Shown: positions 17,617-27,740 of the stretch, in pieces | Position numbering within the stretch: position 1 is the stretch's first letter | How the letters are laid out: each line of letters opens with the position of its first letter | Assembly: GCA_013388525.1 (NCBI GenBank) | Contig: JACAFA010000241.1 | Location: 62,001 to 126,000 of the forward strand | Length of the DNA: 64,000 nt | Direction of reading: 5' to 3' | From: Ignavibacteriaceae bacterium | Lineage (GTDB): Bacteria > Bacteroidota > Ignavibacteria > Ignavibacteriales > Ignavibacteriaceae | The notes under the pieces: model-generated | Told to the model about the DNA's origin: nothing | Seen by the model: the letters and a program-made list of their open reading frames with translations, nothing else | The model's database searches: none | Made by a program: the position numbers and the translations under genes

Positions 17617-17962
17617 TGCATTTCAATTAATGCCAAGTCTTGAAGGTGACGAAATGGCTTTTGTACAGGAACTAATAAAAGATATGAACGACGGTCAGGC
17701 TCAGCAATTTGCAATTGCCTATATGTCGAGAAGAAAAGATCCAAGCAATATGTTACTCTTTGCGGTTATAGGATTTCTTGGAATTGCAGGTATCCAGAGA
17801 TTTGTAATAAACCAGGTTGGGATGGGAATTCTCTATTTGTTTACAGGCGGGTTATGTTTAATCGGAACAATCATAGACGTTGTTAACCATAAAAAACTTG
17901 CATTCGAATACAATTCCAAACAGGCACAACAAGTTGCTGCTATGTTAAAAAGTTATTCCTGA
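17609..17962 (+). CDS. TM2 domain-containing membrane protein
   Basis: 117 residues. After a helical N-terminus (MAFVQELIKDMNDGQAQQFAIAYMSRRKDP) come two membrane helices with the TM2 pattern: LFAVIGFLGIAGIQRFVINQVGMGILYLFTGGLCLIGTIIDVV split by the short charged loop. Its GGAGGAG Shine-Dalgarno lies inside the end of the DUF2752 gene, so the two are translationally coupled. Role unknown; a membrane partner of DUF2752 is a reasonable guess. Confidence 0.85.
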   Translation: MPNAFQLMPSLEGDEMAFVQELIKDMNDGQAQQFAIAYMSRRKDPSNMLLFAVIGFLGIAGIQRFVINQVGMGILYLFTGGLCLIGTIIDVVNHKKLAFEYNSKQAQQVAAMLKSYS

Positions 17963-17981
17963 AAATATGATAAGTTATAAG

Positions 17982-18032
17982 AAAGGTATATGGTATAAGT
18001 GATTAAAATTTTCACATTATACATATACCTTT
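17982..18032. repeat. Imperfect inverted repeat downstream of the TM2 gene
   Basis: AAAGGTATATGGTATAAGTG (17982-18001) and its near-complement at 18013-18032 can form a long imperfect hairpin. It may act as terminator of the DUF2752-TM2 pair or be an interspersed palindrome. No clear T-run follows. Confidence 0.45.
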
Positions 18033-18134
18033 ATACTTCTTTTACTTATACGCTTCTACCGTTAATTAGAAACTATTTATTAACCTCAATTTCCTTGCAT
18101 CCCTTTAATACTACCACTAAATTTGTCTGGTCAA

Positions 18135-18968
18135 ATGGAAGTTTTAACTTTTACAAAAATGAGCGGTGCTGGCAATGATTTTGTTTTTATTGATAAAAAA
18201 CAAAATGATTTTCTTCAGGTAAGCACTGAATTTGTTCGAAAAATTTGTGACAGACGAAATGGTATTGGTGCCGATGGTCTTATTACAATTGAGGATTCCA
18301 CCAGTCATAATTTTGTTATGAATTATTACAATGCTGATGGTTCAACCGGCAGCCTGTGCGCAAACGGTGCAAGATGTGCAATATTGTTTGCATCAGAATC
18401 TGGCAGATTAAAAGATAACAAAGCTGAATTTGTTTCAAATGGTCTTGAATATAAAGGTGAAGTTTTATCAGAAACTGAAATAAAATTTTACTTGAATCCA
18501 CCGAAGAAAATAAAGTATAACTTTAAAGTAAAAGCAGGTGGAAAACTTATTAACGCTCATTTTGCTGATACCGGTTCGCCGCACGTTGTCATTGATATCA
18601 GTGAGAGTGAGGGTTTCCTGACATCACTTGAGGACTTAAATATTGAGTTACTCGGCAGGGAAATAAGAAATTTACCAGAATTTTCTCCCGGTGGAACTAA
18701 TGTCAACTTTGTTGATGTTAAAGATGAAGTAATTTACATCAGAACTTATGAAAGAGGTGTGGAAGCTGAGACTTTAGCTTGCGGAACAGGGTCTGTGGCA
18801 GCTGCAATAATCTGCTATGTAACGAAAAAAATATCAGTTCCGGTAAAAATAATTCCTAAATCCAATGAAAATTTATTTGTAAATTTTGATGTGGAAAATT
18901 CAAAAGTAAGAAACTTATCACTCACTGGTCCGGCTAAAGTTACCTTTACCGGCAAAATGAAAATTTAA
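18135..18968 (+). CDS. dapF: Diaminopimelate epimerase
   Basis: The open frame starts at a TTG at 18123, but the ATG at 18135 gives the usual N-terminus MEVLTFTKMSGAGNDFVFID (277 residues). The two catalytic cysteines are visible: NADGSTGSLCANGARC (first) and ETLACGTGSVAAA (second). It interconverts LL- and meso-diaminopimelate for peptidoglycan and lysine synthesis. The downstream small gene starts 14 bp later and may be co-transcribed. Confidence 0.95.
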   Translation: MEVLTFTKMSGAGNDFVFIDKKQNDFLQVSTEFVRKICDRRNGIGADGLITIEDSTSHNFVMNYYNADGSTGSLCANGARCAILFASESGRLKDNKAEFVSNGLEYKGEVLSETEIKFYLNPPKKIKYNFKVKAGGKLINAHFADTGSPHVVIDISESEGFLTSLEDLNIELLGREIRNLPEFSPGGTNVNFVDVKDEVIYIRTYERGVEAETLACGTGSVAAAIICYVTKKISVPVKIIPKSNENLFVNFDVENSKVRNLSLTGPAKVTFTGKMKI

Positions 18969-18982
18969 AATTCGGAGCTTAA

Positions 18983-19285
18983 ATGTCGAAAGTCTTGTTC
19001 ACAATTAACTATGAAATTCAAGGGGATAAAAAAGAAGAATATTTTAAGACAATCAGGGAATTAAAAAATTTAATCAAAGCTGAAGGTCTTGAAAGTTACT
19101 CTGTTTATGAAGTTAAAGGAAAACCAAATCGTTTTCAGGAACAGTATATCTTCAGTTCAGATGAAGCTTTTGAGAATTTCGAAGATGCTACTGATGAAAG
19201 AATTAATATCCTGATAAATAAAATCAGCTCGATGGCAGTTGAGCACTCAACAAAATATACGACCTTTAATGAGGTTGATTCGTAA
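18983..19285 (+). CDS. Small unknown protein downstream of dapF
   Basis: 100 residues with no export signal. The alternation of beta strands and helices (KVLFTINYEIQ, then a helix EEYFKTIRELKNLIKAEG, then SYSVYEVKG, FQEQYIFSSDEAFENFED) suggests a ferredoxin-like alpha/beta fold of the dimeric ABM/EthD kind, but this is only pattern resemblance. The start has a plausible Shine-Dalgarno (CGGAG) 8 bp upstream. Likely in the dapF transcript. Confidence 0.7.
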   Translation: MSKVLFTINYEIQGDKKEEYFKTIRELKNLIKAEGLESYSVYEVKGKPNRFQEQYIFSSDEAFENFEDATDERINILINKISSMAVEHSTKYTTFNEVDS

Positions 19286-19465
19286 TTAAATTTTGTAATT
19301 AAAGTATTTTATTTGAGGGAACGGAACAAATAGTTTTTACTTAAACCTTATTCCCTTGATAAAATTTAGAAATTACTTTAAAAAATAAACTTTCATACCC
19401 GAATTACTTATTTTCCTTAGAAGCTAATCTTTTATAATTTCTGATAAACAAAAACTTTTATCTTT

Positions 19466-20515
19466 ATGATTGAATACGTTGGCGTTGCACATGTCCACTC
19501 GCTTTTTTCTGATGGTACTGGTGAGATACCGGAAATTGCCAAATATGCTGATGAATCAGAACTGGATTTTCTGCTGATAACAGATCATAATACTCTCAGA
19601 GGTTTGCAGGAAGGATATGAAAAATGGTACGGTAATACTCTTTGTCTGATTGGATGTGAAATAAATGACAAAGAAAACAAAAATCATTATCTGGCTTTTG
19701 GAATCAATGAAGCATATTCAACACGCTTATCTGCAAAAGATTATGTCCGAAAAGTAAAAGAAGCTGGTGGTGTTGGCTTTATTGCTCATCCTCACGAGAA
19801 GAGAAACCATATGAAAGAACATCCACCATACCCCTGGGTTGATTGGAGTATCGAAGACTTTGATGGAATAGAAATCTGGAATCATATGTCTGAATGGATG
19901 GAGAACCTTACCGAACAAAATAAATATACTTCATTTCTTCATCCTTTACGTTCAATTGTTGCTCCACCGTCAGAAACATTAAAAATCTGGGATAAGCTAA
20001 ACTTAAAACGAAAAGTAGTTGCAATCGGAGGAGTTGATGCTCATGCTCATAAGCAAAATCTCTTTGGTTTTTTTGAAGTTGAAATTTTTCCCTATAAAGT
20101 CTTATTTAAGTCTATTCATAATCACATATTTTTACCAGCACCAATTGTAAAAGGTAATACTAAAGAAAAACTGGCTAATTCAAAATCAGCTATTTATGAA
20201 GCTCTTGCTTATGGAAGATGTTTCGTGGCAAATGATTATCATGCAAATGCAAAAGGATTTCAATTTTTTGCTAAATCAGGTAAGAACAAATATTATATGG
20301 GAGATTTTGTTGATTTTTCAGATAAGGTAACTTTATTTGTAACTTTGCCTGTTGAAAGTGCAGACATCAAAATTATACGTAATGGTAAAGAAATAGCAGA
20401 ATTTAAGTCAGATAAAGCTGAGTTTGAAGTGAAGAAAAACGGAGTTTACCGGGTAGAGGTATATCATCAAAACAGAGCCTGGATATTTACAAATCACATC
20501 AGGATAGGTATTTAA
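19466..20515 (+). CDS. PHP-domain metal-dependent phosphoesterase-like protein
   Basis: 349 residues. The PHP metal motifs are present: HVHSLFSDG (residues 9-17), LLITDHNTLRG (TDHN, about 37-47), GCEIN, and FIAHPHEK (about 110-117). The C-terminal part has a GGVDAHAH segment and a beta domain that could be a lectin-like or Ig-like addition (from about residue 275). PHP proteins are phosphoesterases or nucleases; the substrate is not readable. A tRNA gene starts 1 bp after the stop. Confidence 0.82.
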   Translation: MIEYVGVAHVHSLFSDGTGEIPEIAKYADESELDFLLITDHNTLRGLQEGYEKWYGNTLCLIGCEINDKENKNHYLAFGINEAYSTRLSAKDYVRKVKEAGGVGFIAHPHEKRNHMKEHPPYPWVDWSIEDFDGIEIWNHMSEWMENLTEQNKYTSFLHPLRSIVAPPSETLKIWDKLNLKRKVVAIGGVDAHAHKQNLFGFFEVEIFPYKVLFKSIHNHIFLPAPIVKGNTKEKLANSKSAIYEALAYGRCFVANDYHANAKGFQFFAKSGKNKYYMGDFVDFSDKVTLFVTLPVESADIKIIRNGKEIAEFKSDKAEFEVKKNGVYRVEVYHQNRAWIFTNHIRIGI

Positions 20516-20516
20516 T

Positions 20517-20590
20517 GCGCCCATAGTTCAACTGGATAGAACGTTGGATTCCGGTTCCAAAGGTTGGAGGTTCAAGTCCTCCTGGGCGTA
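20517..20590 (+). tRNA. tRNA-Arg (anticodon CCG)
   Basis: Cloverleaf from G20517: acceptor GCGCCCA/TGGGCGT, D arm GTTC-AACTGGATA-GAAC, anticodon arm TTGGA-TTCCGGT-TCCAA with CCG at positions 34-36, variable loop AGGTT, T arm GGAGG-TTCAAGT-CCTCC, discriminator A. The 3' CCA is not encoded. It lies one base after the PHP gene stop, so read-through transcription is likely. Confidence 0.93.
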
Positions 20591-20673
20591 CTGAATATGA
20601 TGGCAGATTGTCTGTAAATGTATTATTTTTGCAAAGTTTTTTAATCAAATAGTGTCAATCAAGGAAAATGTAA

Positions 20674-21360
20674 ATGTTAAAACAAAAGAAAAAGCTTTCT
20701 AAGAAAGAGATAAAAGAAGATAAGTTAATAAATTTTTATAAGTCCAGTGTTAATTTCTTTGAAAAATATAAAAACAAGATTTTTACTTATGGCGGCGTAC
20801 TGATAGTTGTTATTGCAGCAATTTATTTTTATCTGAATCAGAAATCTGAAAGCAATGAAAAAGCAAGTCTTGAGCTTTCCAGAGTAATGCCGATTTATTC
20901 TCAGGGTTCTTACCTTGAGGCTATCGAAGGAAAACAGGGGACCAATATTATCGGACTTAAAAGAATTGTAGAAGAATATGGTGGAACAGAAAACGGAGAA
21001 ACAGCAAAAATATATTTAGCAAACAGTTATGCTTTTTTGGGAAATTATGATGAAGCATTTAAATATTACAAAGATTATAGCGGTAGTATTGATTATTTCG
21101 AAGCTGCATCGTTAGCAGGTCAGGCTGGTTACTATGCAATGAAAGGAGATTTTGAAGAAGCTGCTAACTTATATTTAAAAGCATCAAAAATTTCTCAGGT
21201 TAATTCACAAAATCCTGATTATATGCTTAATGCCGGCATCTATTTTCTTAAAGCCGGTGAAAAAGATGAAGCGAAGATGCTTTTTAATAAAATTAAAGAA
21301 GACTATTCAACATCTTTAGCAAACAGAGAAGTTGATAAATACCTTGCTCAGGTGAATTGA
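20674..21360 (+). CDS. Membrane-anchored TPR protein (YfgM-like)
   Basis: 228 residues. A lysine-rich N-terminus (KQKKKLSKKEIKEDK) precedes one membrane helix (YGGVLIVVIAAIYFYLN, about residues 41-57). A periplasmic TPR region follows (TAKIYLANSYAFLGNYDEAFKYYKDY, and AGYYAMKGDFEEAANLYLKAS). The layout is that of YfgM, a periplasmic chaperone partner of SecYEG/PpiD. It may instead be a generic TPR protein. The Shine-Dalgarno is AAGGAAAA. Confidence 0.75.
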   Translation: MLKQKKKLSKKEIKEDKLINFYKSSVNFFEKYKNKIFTYGGVLIVVIAAIYFYLNQKSESNEKASLELSRVMPIYSQGSYLEAIEGKQGTNIIGLKRIVEEYGGTENGETAKIYLANSYAFLGNYDEAFKYYKDYSGSIDYFEAASLAGQAGYYAMKGDFEEAANLYLKASKISQVNSQNPDYMLNAGIYFLKAGEKDEAKMLFNKIKEDYSTSLANREVDKYLAQVN

Positions 21361-21479
21361 TGATTATTTACTGAATTATCAGTATTAATCTTTTTCTTTA
21401 ATTAACTTAGCAGTGTCTGATTTCTTAAAACAAAAAAATATAATATAAAGCAGTCTCACAGGATATCATTTAAATTTTT

Positions 21480-22043
21480 ATGGCAGATACTTCAGACTTC
21501 AGGAACGGTTTAATAATAAAGTTTAAAAATGATTTGTACAGCATTGTTGAATTTCAGCATGTGAAACCAGGCAAAGGCGGTGCGTTTGTTCGATCTACTC
21601 TTAAGAATTTAAGAACAGGAAGAGTGCTTGAAAATACTTTCAGAGCAGGCGAAAAAATTGAAATTGTTCGCGTAGAAAGAAGAAAATATCAGTACCTTTA
21701 CCCTGACGGAGATTCTCTGGTTTGCATGGATAACCAGACTTATGAACAGATAAATATTCCAAAAGATATTTTCAGTGAAGGGATAAAATTTCTTAAAGAA
21801 AGCGAAGAAGTTGAAGTAGTGCTAAATGGTTCTGAAATTATATCTGTTGAAATTCCAATATTCATAAATCTTAAAGTTGTAAAAACAGAACCTGGCTTTA
21901 AAGGCGATACTGCTACAGGTGCAATGAAACCTGCAAAGCTGGAAACCGGAGCTCAGATAAATGTTCCCCTCTTTATAAATGAAGGCGATCTTTTAAGAGT
22001 TGATACCAGAACAGGGGAGTATGGTGAAAGAGTTAAATCTTAA
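21480..22043 (+). CDS. efp: Elongation factor P
   Basis: 187 residues, the standard three-domain length. The ribosome-active loop KPGKGGAFVR carries lysine 32, the position that is modified in E. coli (K34). The C-terminal GFKGDTATGAMKPAKLETG is typical. EF-P rescues ribosomes stalled at polyproline. It heads a gene group with accB-accC (15 bp and 25 bp gaps), an arrangement common in Bacteroidota and Firmicutes. No epmA/epmB is seen, so the type of lysine modification, if any, is unknown. Confidence 0.96.
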   Translation: MADTSDFRNGLIIKFKNDLYSIVEFQHVKPGKGGAFVRSTLKNLRTGRVLENTFRAGEKIEIVRVERRKYQYLYPDGDSLVCMDNQTYEQINIPKDIFSEGIKFLKESEEVEVVLNGSEIISVEIPIFINLKVVKTEPGFKGDTATGAMKPAKLETGAQINVPLFINEGDLLRVDTRTGEYGERVKS

Positions 22044-22057
22044 TAATGAGGCTATAA

Positions 22058-22534
22058 ATGGATCTTGATCTAATTAAAAAGCTTGTAAAAATTGTTGATT
22101 CAAGTGGTGTAACTGATCTTGAACTGGAAGAAAATGGTTTGAAGATAAAGATTGCTAAGAAGATTAGAAACGCACATGTAATCACACAATCACAAATTCC
22201 TGTTACATCAGCTCAACCAATAATTCAACCGGCATCAGCTGCCTTGGAAGAAACTGTTAAGCAAAAACCTGCGGCAGAAGAAACCGCAGCTAATTTACAT
22301 GAAATAAGATCACCAATAGTTGGTACTTTTTACAGAGCTCCTGCACCCGACGCTGATGCCTACGTTCAGGTGGGTTCTGTTGTTTCACCAGGTACTGTTT
22401 TATGTATTGTTGAAGCAATGAAGCTTATGAATGAAATTGAATCAGATGTAAGTGGTAAAATAGTTAAGATTCTGGTTGAAAACGGCAAGCCTGTTGAATA
22501 TAATCAACCGCTGTTTTTAATAGAGCTGGCATAA
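22058..22534 (+). CDS. accB: Biotin carboxyl carrier protein of acetyl-CoA carboxylase
   Basis: 158 residues. The N-terminal helical part ([29 protein letters not shown]) is joined by an Ala/Pro/Glu-rich linker (about residues 50-85) to a biotinyl domain with [11 protein letters not shown]; the lysine of that motif takes biotin. It carries the carboxyl group from AccC to the carboxyltransferase for malonyl-CoA. Follows efp and precedes accC. Confidence 0.96.
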   Translation: MDLDLIKKLVKIVDSSGVTDLELEENGLKIKIAKKIRNAHVITQSQIPVTSAQPIIQPASAALEETVKQKPAAEETAANLHEIRSPIVGTFYRAPAPDADAYVQVGSVVSPGTVLCIVEAMKLMNEIESDVSGKIVKILVENGKPVEYNQPLFLIELA

Positions 22535-22558
22535 GCATTACTAAATCCTGGAAAGATT

Positions 22559-23887
22559 TTGTTTAACAAGATTTTAATTGCTAATCGGGGCGAAATTGCC
22601 CTTCGCATAATCCGAACCTGTAAAGAACTGGATATAAAAACTGTTGCAGTTTATTCAGAAGCAGATAAGGATTCACTTCACGTTACATTTGCCGATGAGG
22701 CTGTTTGCATCGGACCTCCATTTGGAAAAGATAGCTATCTTAAAATTCCTGCCATAATATCTGCTGCACAAGTTACGGGTGCTGATGCAATTCATCCGGG
22801 TTATGGGTTTCTCGCTGAAAATGCAAGCTTTTCTGAAATCTGTCAGGAGTCCAACTTAAAATTTATCGGTCCTTCACCTGAAATGATCAGAGCAATGGGT
22901 GATAAGGCTTTCGCTAAAAATACTATGAAGAATAATGAAGTACCTGTTATTCCCGGCAGTGATGGTGTGATAGAAAATCTTGAAGAAGCAAAAACACTCG
23001 CTAAAGAAATTGGTTACCCTGTAATTATAAAAGCATCTGCAGGTGGTGGTGGTAAAGGTATGAGAATCGTGTGGGAAGAAAGCGAACTTCAAAAAGCATT
23101 TCAGACCGCTCAAACTGAAGCTGAAGCTGCTTTTGCTAATGGAGCTGTTTACTTAGAAAAGTTTATAGAAAATCCCCGGCATATCGAAATTCAAATCATG
23201 GGTGATCAGCATGGAAATGTTTATCATTATGGAGAAAGAGATTGTTCTATTCAACGAAGACATCAAAAATTAATTGAAGAATCTCCGTCACCGGCAGTTA
23301 ATGATGATTTAAGAGCAAGAATGGGTGAAGCTGCTGTAAGAGGAGCTCATTCAGTCAAATACGAAGGAGCAGGAACAATTGAATTTTTACTTGATAAGCA
23401 CAAGAATTTTTATTTTATGGAAATGAATACCAGAATACAGGTTGAGCATCCGGTTACGGAACTTGTTTATGATGTTGATCTTGTAAAACAGCAGATTCTT
23501 GTTGCTGCAGGTGAAAAAATTGAAGCCAAACCAAAAAAGCCTCACGGTCACGCAATCGAATTCAGAATTAATGCAGAAGATCCGGAAAATAATTTCAGAC
23601 CATCTCCCGGTAAAATTAACTCGCTGCATTTTCCTGGTGGTTTTGGAATCAGGAATGATTCACATATTTATCAATCATATTCGATTCCACCTTATTATGA
23701 TTCTTTAATTGCAAAACTAATCGTTTGGGGGAAAAACCGCGAAGAGGCTATTATGCGCGGCAAAAGAGCTTTGAACGAGTTTATTATTGAAGGTATTAAA
23801 ACAACCATTCCATTCCATCTGAAAGTTTTGGAGGACGGAAGATTTAAAAGTGGTAATTTTGATACGAGTTTTCTCGAAAAATTTTAA
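22559..23887 (+). CDS. accC: Biotin carboxylase of acetyl-CoA carboxylase
   Basis: 442 residues from a TTG start that gives the family N-terminus [24 protein letters not shown]-grasp motifs: [12 protein letters not shown] (glycine-rich loop, about residues 158-169), [27 protein letters not shown] and [14 protein letters not shown] (metal-binding glutamates and catalytic arginine). Uses ATP and bicarbonate to carboxylate biotin on AccB. Operon with accB. Confidence 0.96.
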   Translation: MFNKILIANRGEIALRIIRTCKELDIKTVAVYSEADKDSLHVTFADEAVCIGPPFGKDSYLKIPAIISAAQVTGADAIHPGYGFLAENASFSEICQESNLKFIGPSPEMIRAMGDKAFAKNTMKNNEVPVIPGSDGVIENLEEAKTLAKEIGYPVIIKASAGGGGKGMRIVWEESELQKAFQTAQTEAEAAFANGAVYLEKFIENPRHIEIQIMGDQHGNVYHYGERDCSIQRRHQKLIEESPSPAVNDDLRARMGEAAVRGAHSVKYEGAGTIEFLLDKHKNFYFMEMNTRIQVEHPVTELVYDVDLVKQQILVAAGEKIEAKPKKPHGHAIEFRINAEDPENNFRPSPGKINSLHFPGGFGIRNDSHIYQSYSIPPYYDSLIAKLIVWGKNREEAIMRGKRALNEFIIEGIKTTIPFHLKVLEDGRFKSGNFDTSFLEKF

Positions 23888-23924
23888 TCCTATTATTCAA
23901 ACAAAATTAATTTAAGAGGGAAAA

Positions 23925-24305
23925 ATGAAAGTACCGGATAATATAAAATACACAAGAGACCACGAGTGGGTTCGTGTTGATGGAAAAATCGGAACAATTG
24001 GAATAACAGACTATGCACAGGGTGAACTTGGTGATGTTGTCTTCGTTGATATTGATCCTGATTTAAAGGAAATATCAAAAGGTAATTCATTCGGAACAAT
24101 CGAAGCAGTTAAAACTGTCAGCGATCTGTTTGCACCGTTCAGCGGAAAGGTAACTGAATTAAATAAAAAACTTTCAAACTCACCTGAGCTTGTTAATTCT
24201 GATCCTTATGGTGAAGGCTGGATGATTAAAGCTGAACTGCTTAATCTATCCGACCTTGATGATCTGCTTGATGCACAGGCTTATAAGAATCTTATCGGTC
24301 AATAA
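23925..24305 (+). CDS. gcvH: Glycine cleavage system H protein
   Basis: 126 residues. The lipoyl-lysine site is in FGTIEAVKTVSDLFAPFSG (the ESVKA position), and the start YTRDHEWVRVDG is typical. It shuttles the methylamine group between P, T and L proteins; none of the latter is in the window. GAGGG Shine-Dalgarno. Closed by a terminator at 24343. Confidence 0.96.
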   Translation: MKVPDNIKYTRDHEWVRVDGKIGTIGITDYAQGELGDVVFVDIDPDLKEISKGNSFGTIEAVKTVSDLFAPFSGKVTELNKKLSNSPELVNSDPYGEGWMIKAELLNLSDLDDLLDAQAYKNLIGQ

Positions 24306-24342
24306 AAGGATATCGATTTCGGATAGAAATTTTTTCTATTTT

Positions 24343-24370
24343 AACCCGTGAATAACGGGTTTTTATTTTT
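24343..24370 (+). terminator. Rho-independent terminator after gcvH
   Basis: AACCCGT pairs with ACGGGTT (stem 7 bp, loop GAATA), followed by TTTTATTTTT. It separates the accB-gcvH segment from guaA. Confidence 0.85.
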
Positions 24371-24395
24371 AGTTAAATATTTACTTTAGATATAA

Positions 24396-25937
24396 ATGAA
24401 ACAACGTGACTTAATTCTCATCATTGACTTTGGCTCCCAATATACACAGCTTATTGCACGAAGAATCAGGGAAGTAAAAGTTTATTCTGAAATACATCCA
24501 CATACTATTTCATTTGAAAATGTTCAGAAACTTCAGCCCAAAGGAATAATTCTTTCCGGCGGACCGATGAGTGTTTACGATGATTCCGCACCATCAATCG
24601 ATCCGCAGATTTTCAATCTTAAAGTTCCTTTCCTTGGTGTTTGTTATGGACTTCAGCTTATTTGTAAAAATTTTGGTGGAAAAGTTGAGCCCGCTTCTGA
24701 CAGGGAATATGGTAAATCAATTTTAAGAATTACCGATAATACAGATATACTTCGCGGTATTGCTGATGCTTCTGTCGTCTGGATGAGTCATGGTGATTAC
24801 TTGACTGAATTGCCAAAAGGATTTAAAGTTGTTGGCGAATCTGATCATTCACCCATTTGTGCTATTTCAAATCCTTCAAAAAGATTTTTTGGTTTACAGT
24901 TTCATCCAGAAGTTGTTCATACAGAAGAAGGTGAAAAAATTATCAGAAATTTCCTGTTTGATATTTGCAAATGCAAAGGTGACTGGACTCCGCAGAATTT
25001 CATTGATGAAAAACTTCATTCGATCAAATCAACAATAGGTGATTCAAGAGCAATTTGTGCCGTGAGCGGTGGTGTGGATTCAACAGTAGCTGCCGTACTT
25101 GTAAAAAAAGCAATCGGTGATAATCTGGTTTGCATACATATTGATAATGGACTGATGCGTAAAAATGAGAGCGAAAAGATTGGAAAGTTATTTGAAGAAA
25201 AATTGAAATTGAATCATATCCATGTGGATGCTTCTGAAAAATTCTTAAAAAATCTTAAGGGTGTTTCTGATCCGGAAAAGAAAAGAAAAATTATCGGTAA
25301 TACTTTTATCGAAGTATTCGAAGATGAAGCAAAAAAAATTAAAGATGCAGAATTTTTAGTTCAGGGCACTCTTTATCCTGATGTTATTGAATCGGTATCG
25401 GTTAAAGGTGCCTCAGCTACTATAAAAACTCATCACAATGTTGGTGGTCTTCCTGAAAAAATGAACCTGAAATTAGTTGAACCATTCCGCGAGTTGTTTA
25501 AAGATGAAGTCAGGAATGTTGGCAGAAGTCTGAATATTCCTCCTGAATTTATAAACCGTCATCCGTTTCCCGGTCCTGGTCTTGGTGTTCGGATTTTAGG
25601 TGAGATAACCAAAGAAAAACTTGAAATTCTTCGTGAAACAGATGACATTTTCATCACATCAATTAAAGAAGCAGGTTTATATAACAGCATTTGGCAGGCA
25701 TTTACAGTTCTGCTTCCTGTTAGCAGCGTTGGAGTGATGGGTGATGCAAGAACGTATGAATTTGTTCTTGCGCTGAGAGCAGTAACTTCAGTTGACGGAA
25801 TGACTGCGGATTGGTACACATTCGAACACGATTTCCTTTCATCTGTTTCAAATAAAATTATAAATAAAGTTAGAGGCGTTAACAGAGTGGTTTATGATAT
25901 CAGTTCAAAACCACCTGCAACGATTGAATGGGAATAA
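24396..25937 (+). CDS. guaA: GMP synthase (glutamine-hydrolysing)
   Basis: 513 residues. The N-terminal class I glutamine amidotransferase has the catalytic cysteine in GVCYGLQLI (about residues 79-87) and the histidine/glutamate in [12 protein letters not shown]. The ATP pyrophosphatase P-loop is [10 protein letters not shown]. The C-terminal [16 protein letters not shown] is diagnostic. It aminates XMP to GMP. Confidence 0.97.
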   Translation: MKQRDLILIIDFGSQYTQLIARRIREVKVYSEIHPHTISFENVQKLQPKGIILSGGPMSVYDDSAPSIDPQIFNLKVPFLGVCYGLQLICKNFGGKVEPASDREYGKSILRITDNTDILRGIADASVVWMSHGDYLTELPKGFKVVGESDHSPICAISNPSKRFFGLQFHPEVVHTEEGEKIIRNFLFDICKCKGDWTPQNFIDEKLHSIKSTIGDSRAICAVSGGVDSTVAAVLVKKAIGDNLVCIHIDNGLMRKNESEKIGKLFEEKLKLNHIHVDASEKFLKNLKGVSDPEKKRKIIGNTFIEVFEDEAKKIKDAEFLVQGTLYPDVIESVSVKGASATIKTHHNVGGLPEKMNLKLVEPFRELFKDEVRNVGRSLNIPPEFINRHPFPGPGLGVRILGEITKEKLEILRETDDIFITSIKEAGLYNSIWQAFTVLLPVSSVGVMGDARTYEFVLALRAVTSVDGMTADWYTFEHDFLSSVSNKIINKVRGVNRVVYDISSKPPATIEWE

Positions 25938-25982
25938 CCGATTTGTTAAATTCATTTCAAACAAAGAATATTTTTGTGAATA

Positions 25983-27740
25983 ATGAATAGACTTTCTCCT
26001 AACACAGGTTTTATTTTCATCTTCCTGATTTTGCTCATATTCAGTTCAGACTTAATTAATTCGCAAACAAATGTTGAAGAGGAAATAAATAATCAGTTCG
26101 ATAAAGCTGTCTCCCTTTTTAATACAGCTAATTACGACGACGCTCTTCAGATTTTTAATAAATTAATTATTGACTACAAATTCAATTCAAAAACTACAGC
26201 TTCAGAATTCTTTAAAATTAAAATTTACTATGAACAGAAACAGTTAAATCAGTTTAAATATTCCGCCGAACAATTTTTAAAAACATATCCGGGCAGTAAC
26301 TATATTGATGAAATAAGAATTCTGCTTACAAAATATTACCTTGATGTTGCCAATTATTATAATGCTTTGAGAGAGTTATTATACATAATCGAAAGTACAA
26401 ATTCATCTGAATATGAAAAGAAAGCCAGGAAGAATGGCGAGGGAATAGCTGCAAAATATCTGAACGAAACTCAGCTTGAACGCCTGGGCTCGTCATTTAA
26501 CAGCAGTAAAGTTAAATCATATCTTCTGCTTCAACTTGGTAAATGTTTGCTCCGAAACGGTAATTCGACCGGTGCAAAAAATAAATTTGAAGAATTGATA
26601 GCTAATTATCCGCAATCTGATGAATACACAGAGGCTAAAAGTTTAGTTGATATTTCATACAGTGCTAAACCAGCGGCAACGATTATTGGTGTTATGCTTC
26701 CTCTGGAAGAAAATTCAGCAGGCGAATATACTTCTCAACCTGCGTTAGAAATTCTCGAGGGGATTAAATTTGCAGTGGATGAGTATAACAAACTCAGAAG
26801 TGATAAAATCGGGTTACTTGTACGTGATACAAAGAAGGATGCAAATGAAATTAAGAAAATCAGAGAAGAGTTTTCGTCTCTTAATTCGGTTATTTCTATA
26901 ATAGGACCTATCTTCAGTAATGAAGTCCGGATTGCCCTTCAGGAATTTGAAGATTATGATATTCCCATTATTTCTCCCACTGCAACTGATGATGATTTAA
27001 CCAATATTAGTCAGAATTTCTTTCAGGCGAATCCCTCATTCTCGGTCAGAGGCAAGGTAATGGCTCAATATGTTTATTATGTTGAAAACAGACGGACAGT
27101 TTCTGTGTTGAATTCGATTGAAGGATATTCTCCGGTTCTTGCTGCTTCTTTCATAAATGAATTTGAGAAGCTGGGAGGCAAAGTAATAAAAAAAGTTTCT
27201 TTCAAAAATGATTACACAGATTTCAGCGAACCAATCAATAAAATTTATATTGATTCACTTTTAATTGAAGGAATATATATCCCGTTATCTGATAATTCCG
27301 TTACACCATTCATATTTTCAGCGCTGATTAAATATGGTGTAAAAATTCCTATCTACGGAAATCAGGACTGGTTTACAGCCAAAGGATTTGAAACTGCTCC
27401 TGCAATAAGTAATAATCTGATTTTTACATCTGATTATTTTGTTGACTTTAATTCCGAGGTTTATAAAAATTTTAGTGATCAATTTAGTACGATTACAGGT
27501 AAGGATGTAAACCGCAATGTCCTTTATGGATATGATGCGGCAAAATATATTTTGACTGTGATAAGAAATTCCGAGCCAAACAGAAGAAGTATAGTTGATA
27601 AAATGAAATCCGGTATGGTTAGTAATGGCTTACGCAACAATATATCGTTTGATGAGAGACGGATTAATAAATACCTGAATTTAGTTCGCTATAAAGATGG
27701 AGTTTTTGAATTAGTGGATAAATTTAGATTGGGTCAGTAA
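25983..27740 (+). CDS. Secreted TPR plus periplasmic-binding-protein-fold (receptor-like) fusion
   Basis: 585 residues. The signal peptide (hydrophobic 10-24, cleavage near SQT) is followed by TPR-like repeats (DKAVSLFNTANYDDALQIFNKLI; LLLQLGKCLLRNGNSTGAKNKFEELIANYPQS; about 30-215). A type I substrate-binding domain follows from about residue 225 (TIIGVMLPLEENSAGEYTSQPALEILEGIKFAVDE, then SIIGPIFSNEV, ISPTATDDDL). This TPR plus Peripla_BP_6 layout resembles LpoA/LppC-type activators of penicillin-binding proteins as well as branched-chain amino acid receptors. The overlap with radC (TAATG) suggests co-expression only. Confidence 0.78.
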   Translation: MNRLSPNTGFIFIFLILLIFSSDLINSQTNVEEEINNQFDKAVSLFNTANYDDALQIFNKLIIDYKFNSKTTASEFFKIKIYYEQKQLNQFKYSAEQFLKTYPGSNYIDEIRILLTKYYLDVANYYNALRELLYIIESTNSSEYEKKARKNGEGIAAKYLNETQLERLGSSFNSSKVKSYLLLQLGKCLLRNGNSTGAKNKFEELIANYPQSDEYTEAKSLVDISYSAKPAATIIGVMLPLEENSAGEYTSQPALEILEGIKFAVDEYNKLRSDKIGLLVRDTKKDANEIKKIREEFSSLNSVISIIGPIFSNEVRIALQEFEDYDIPIISPTATDDDLTNISQNFFQANPSFSVRGKVMAQYVYYVENRRTVSVLNSIEGYSPVLAASFINEFEKLGGKVIKKVSFKNDYTDFSEPINKIYIDSLLIEGIYIPLSDNSVTPFIFSALIKYGVKIPIYGNQDWFTAKGFETAPAISNNLIFTSDYFVDFNSEVYKNFSDQFSTITGKDVNRNVLYGYDAAKYILTVIRNSEPNRRSIVDKMKSGMVSNGLRNNISFDERRINKYLNLVRYKDGVFELVDKFRLGQ

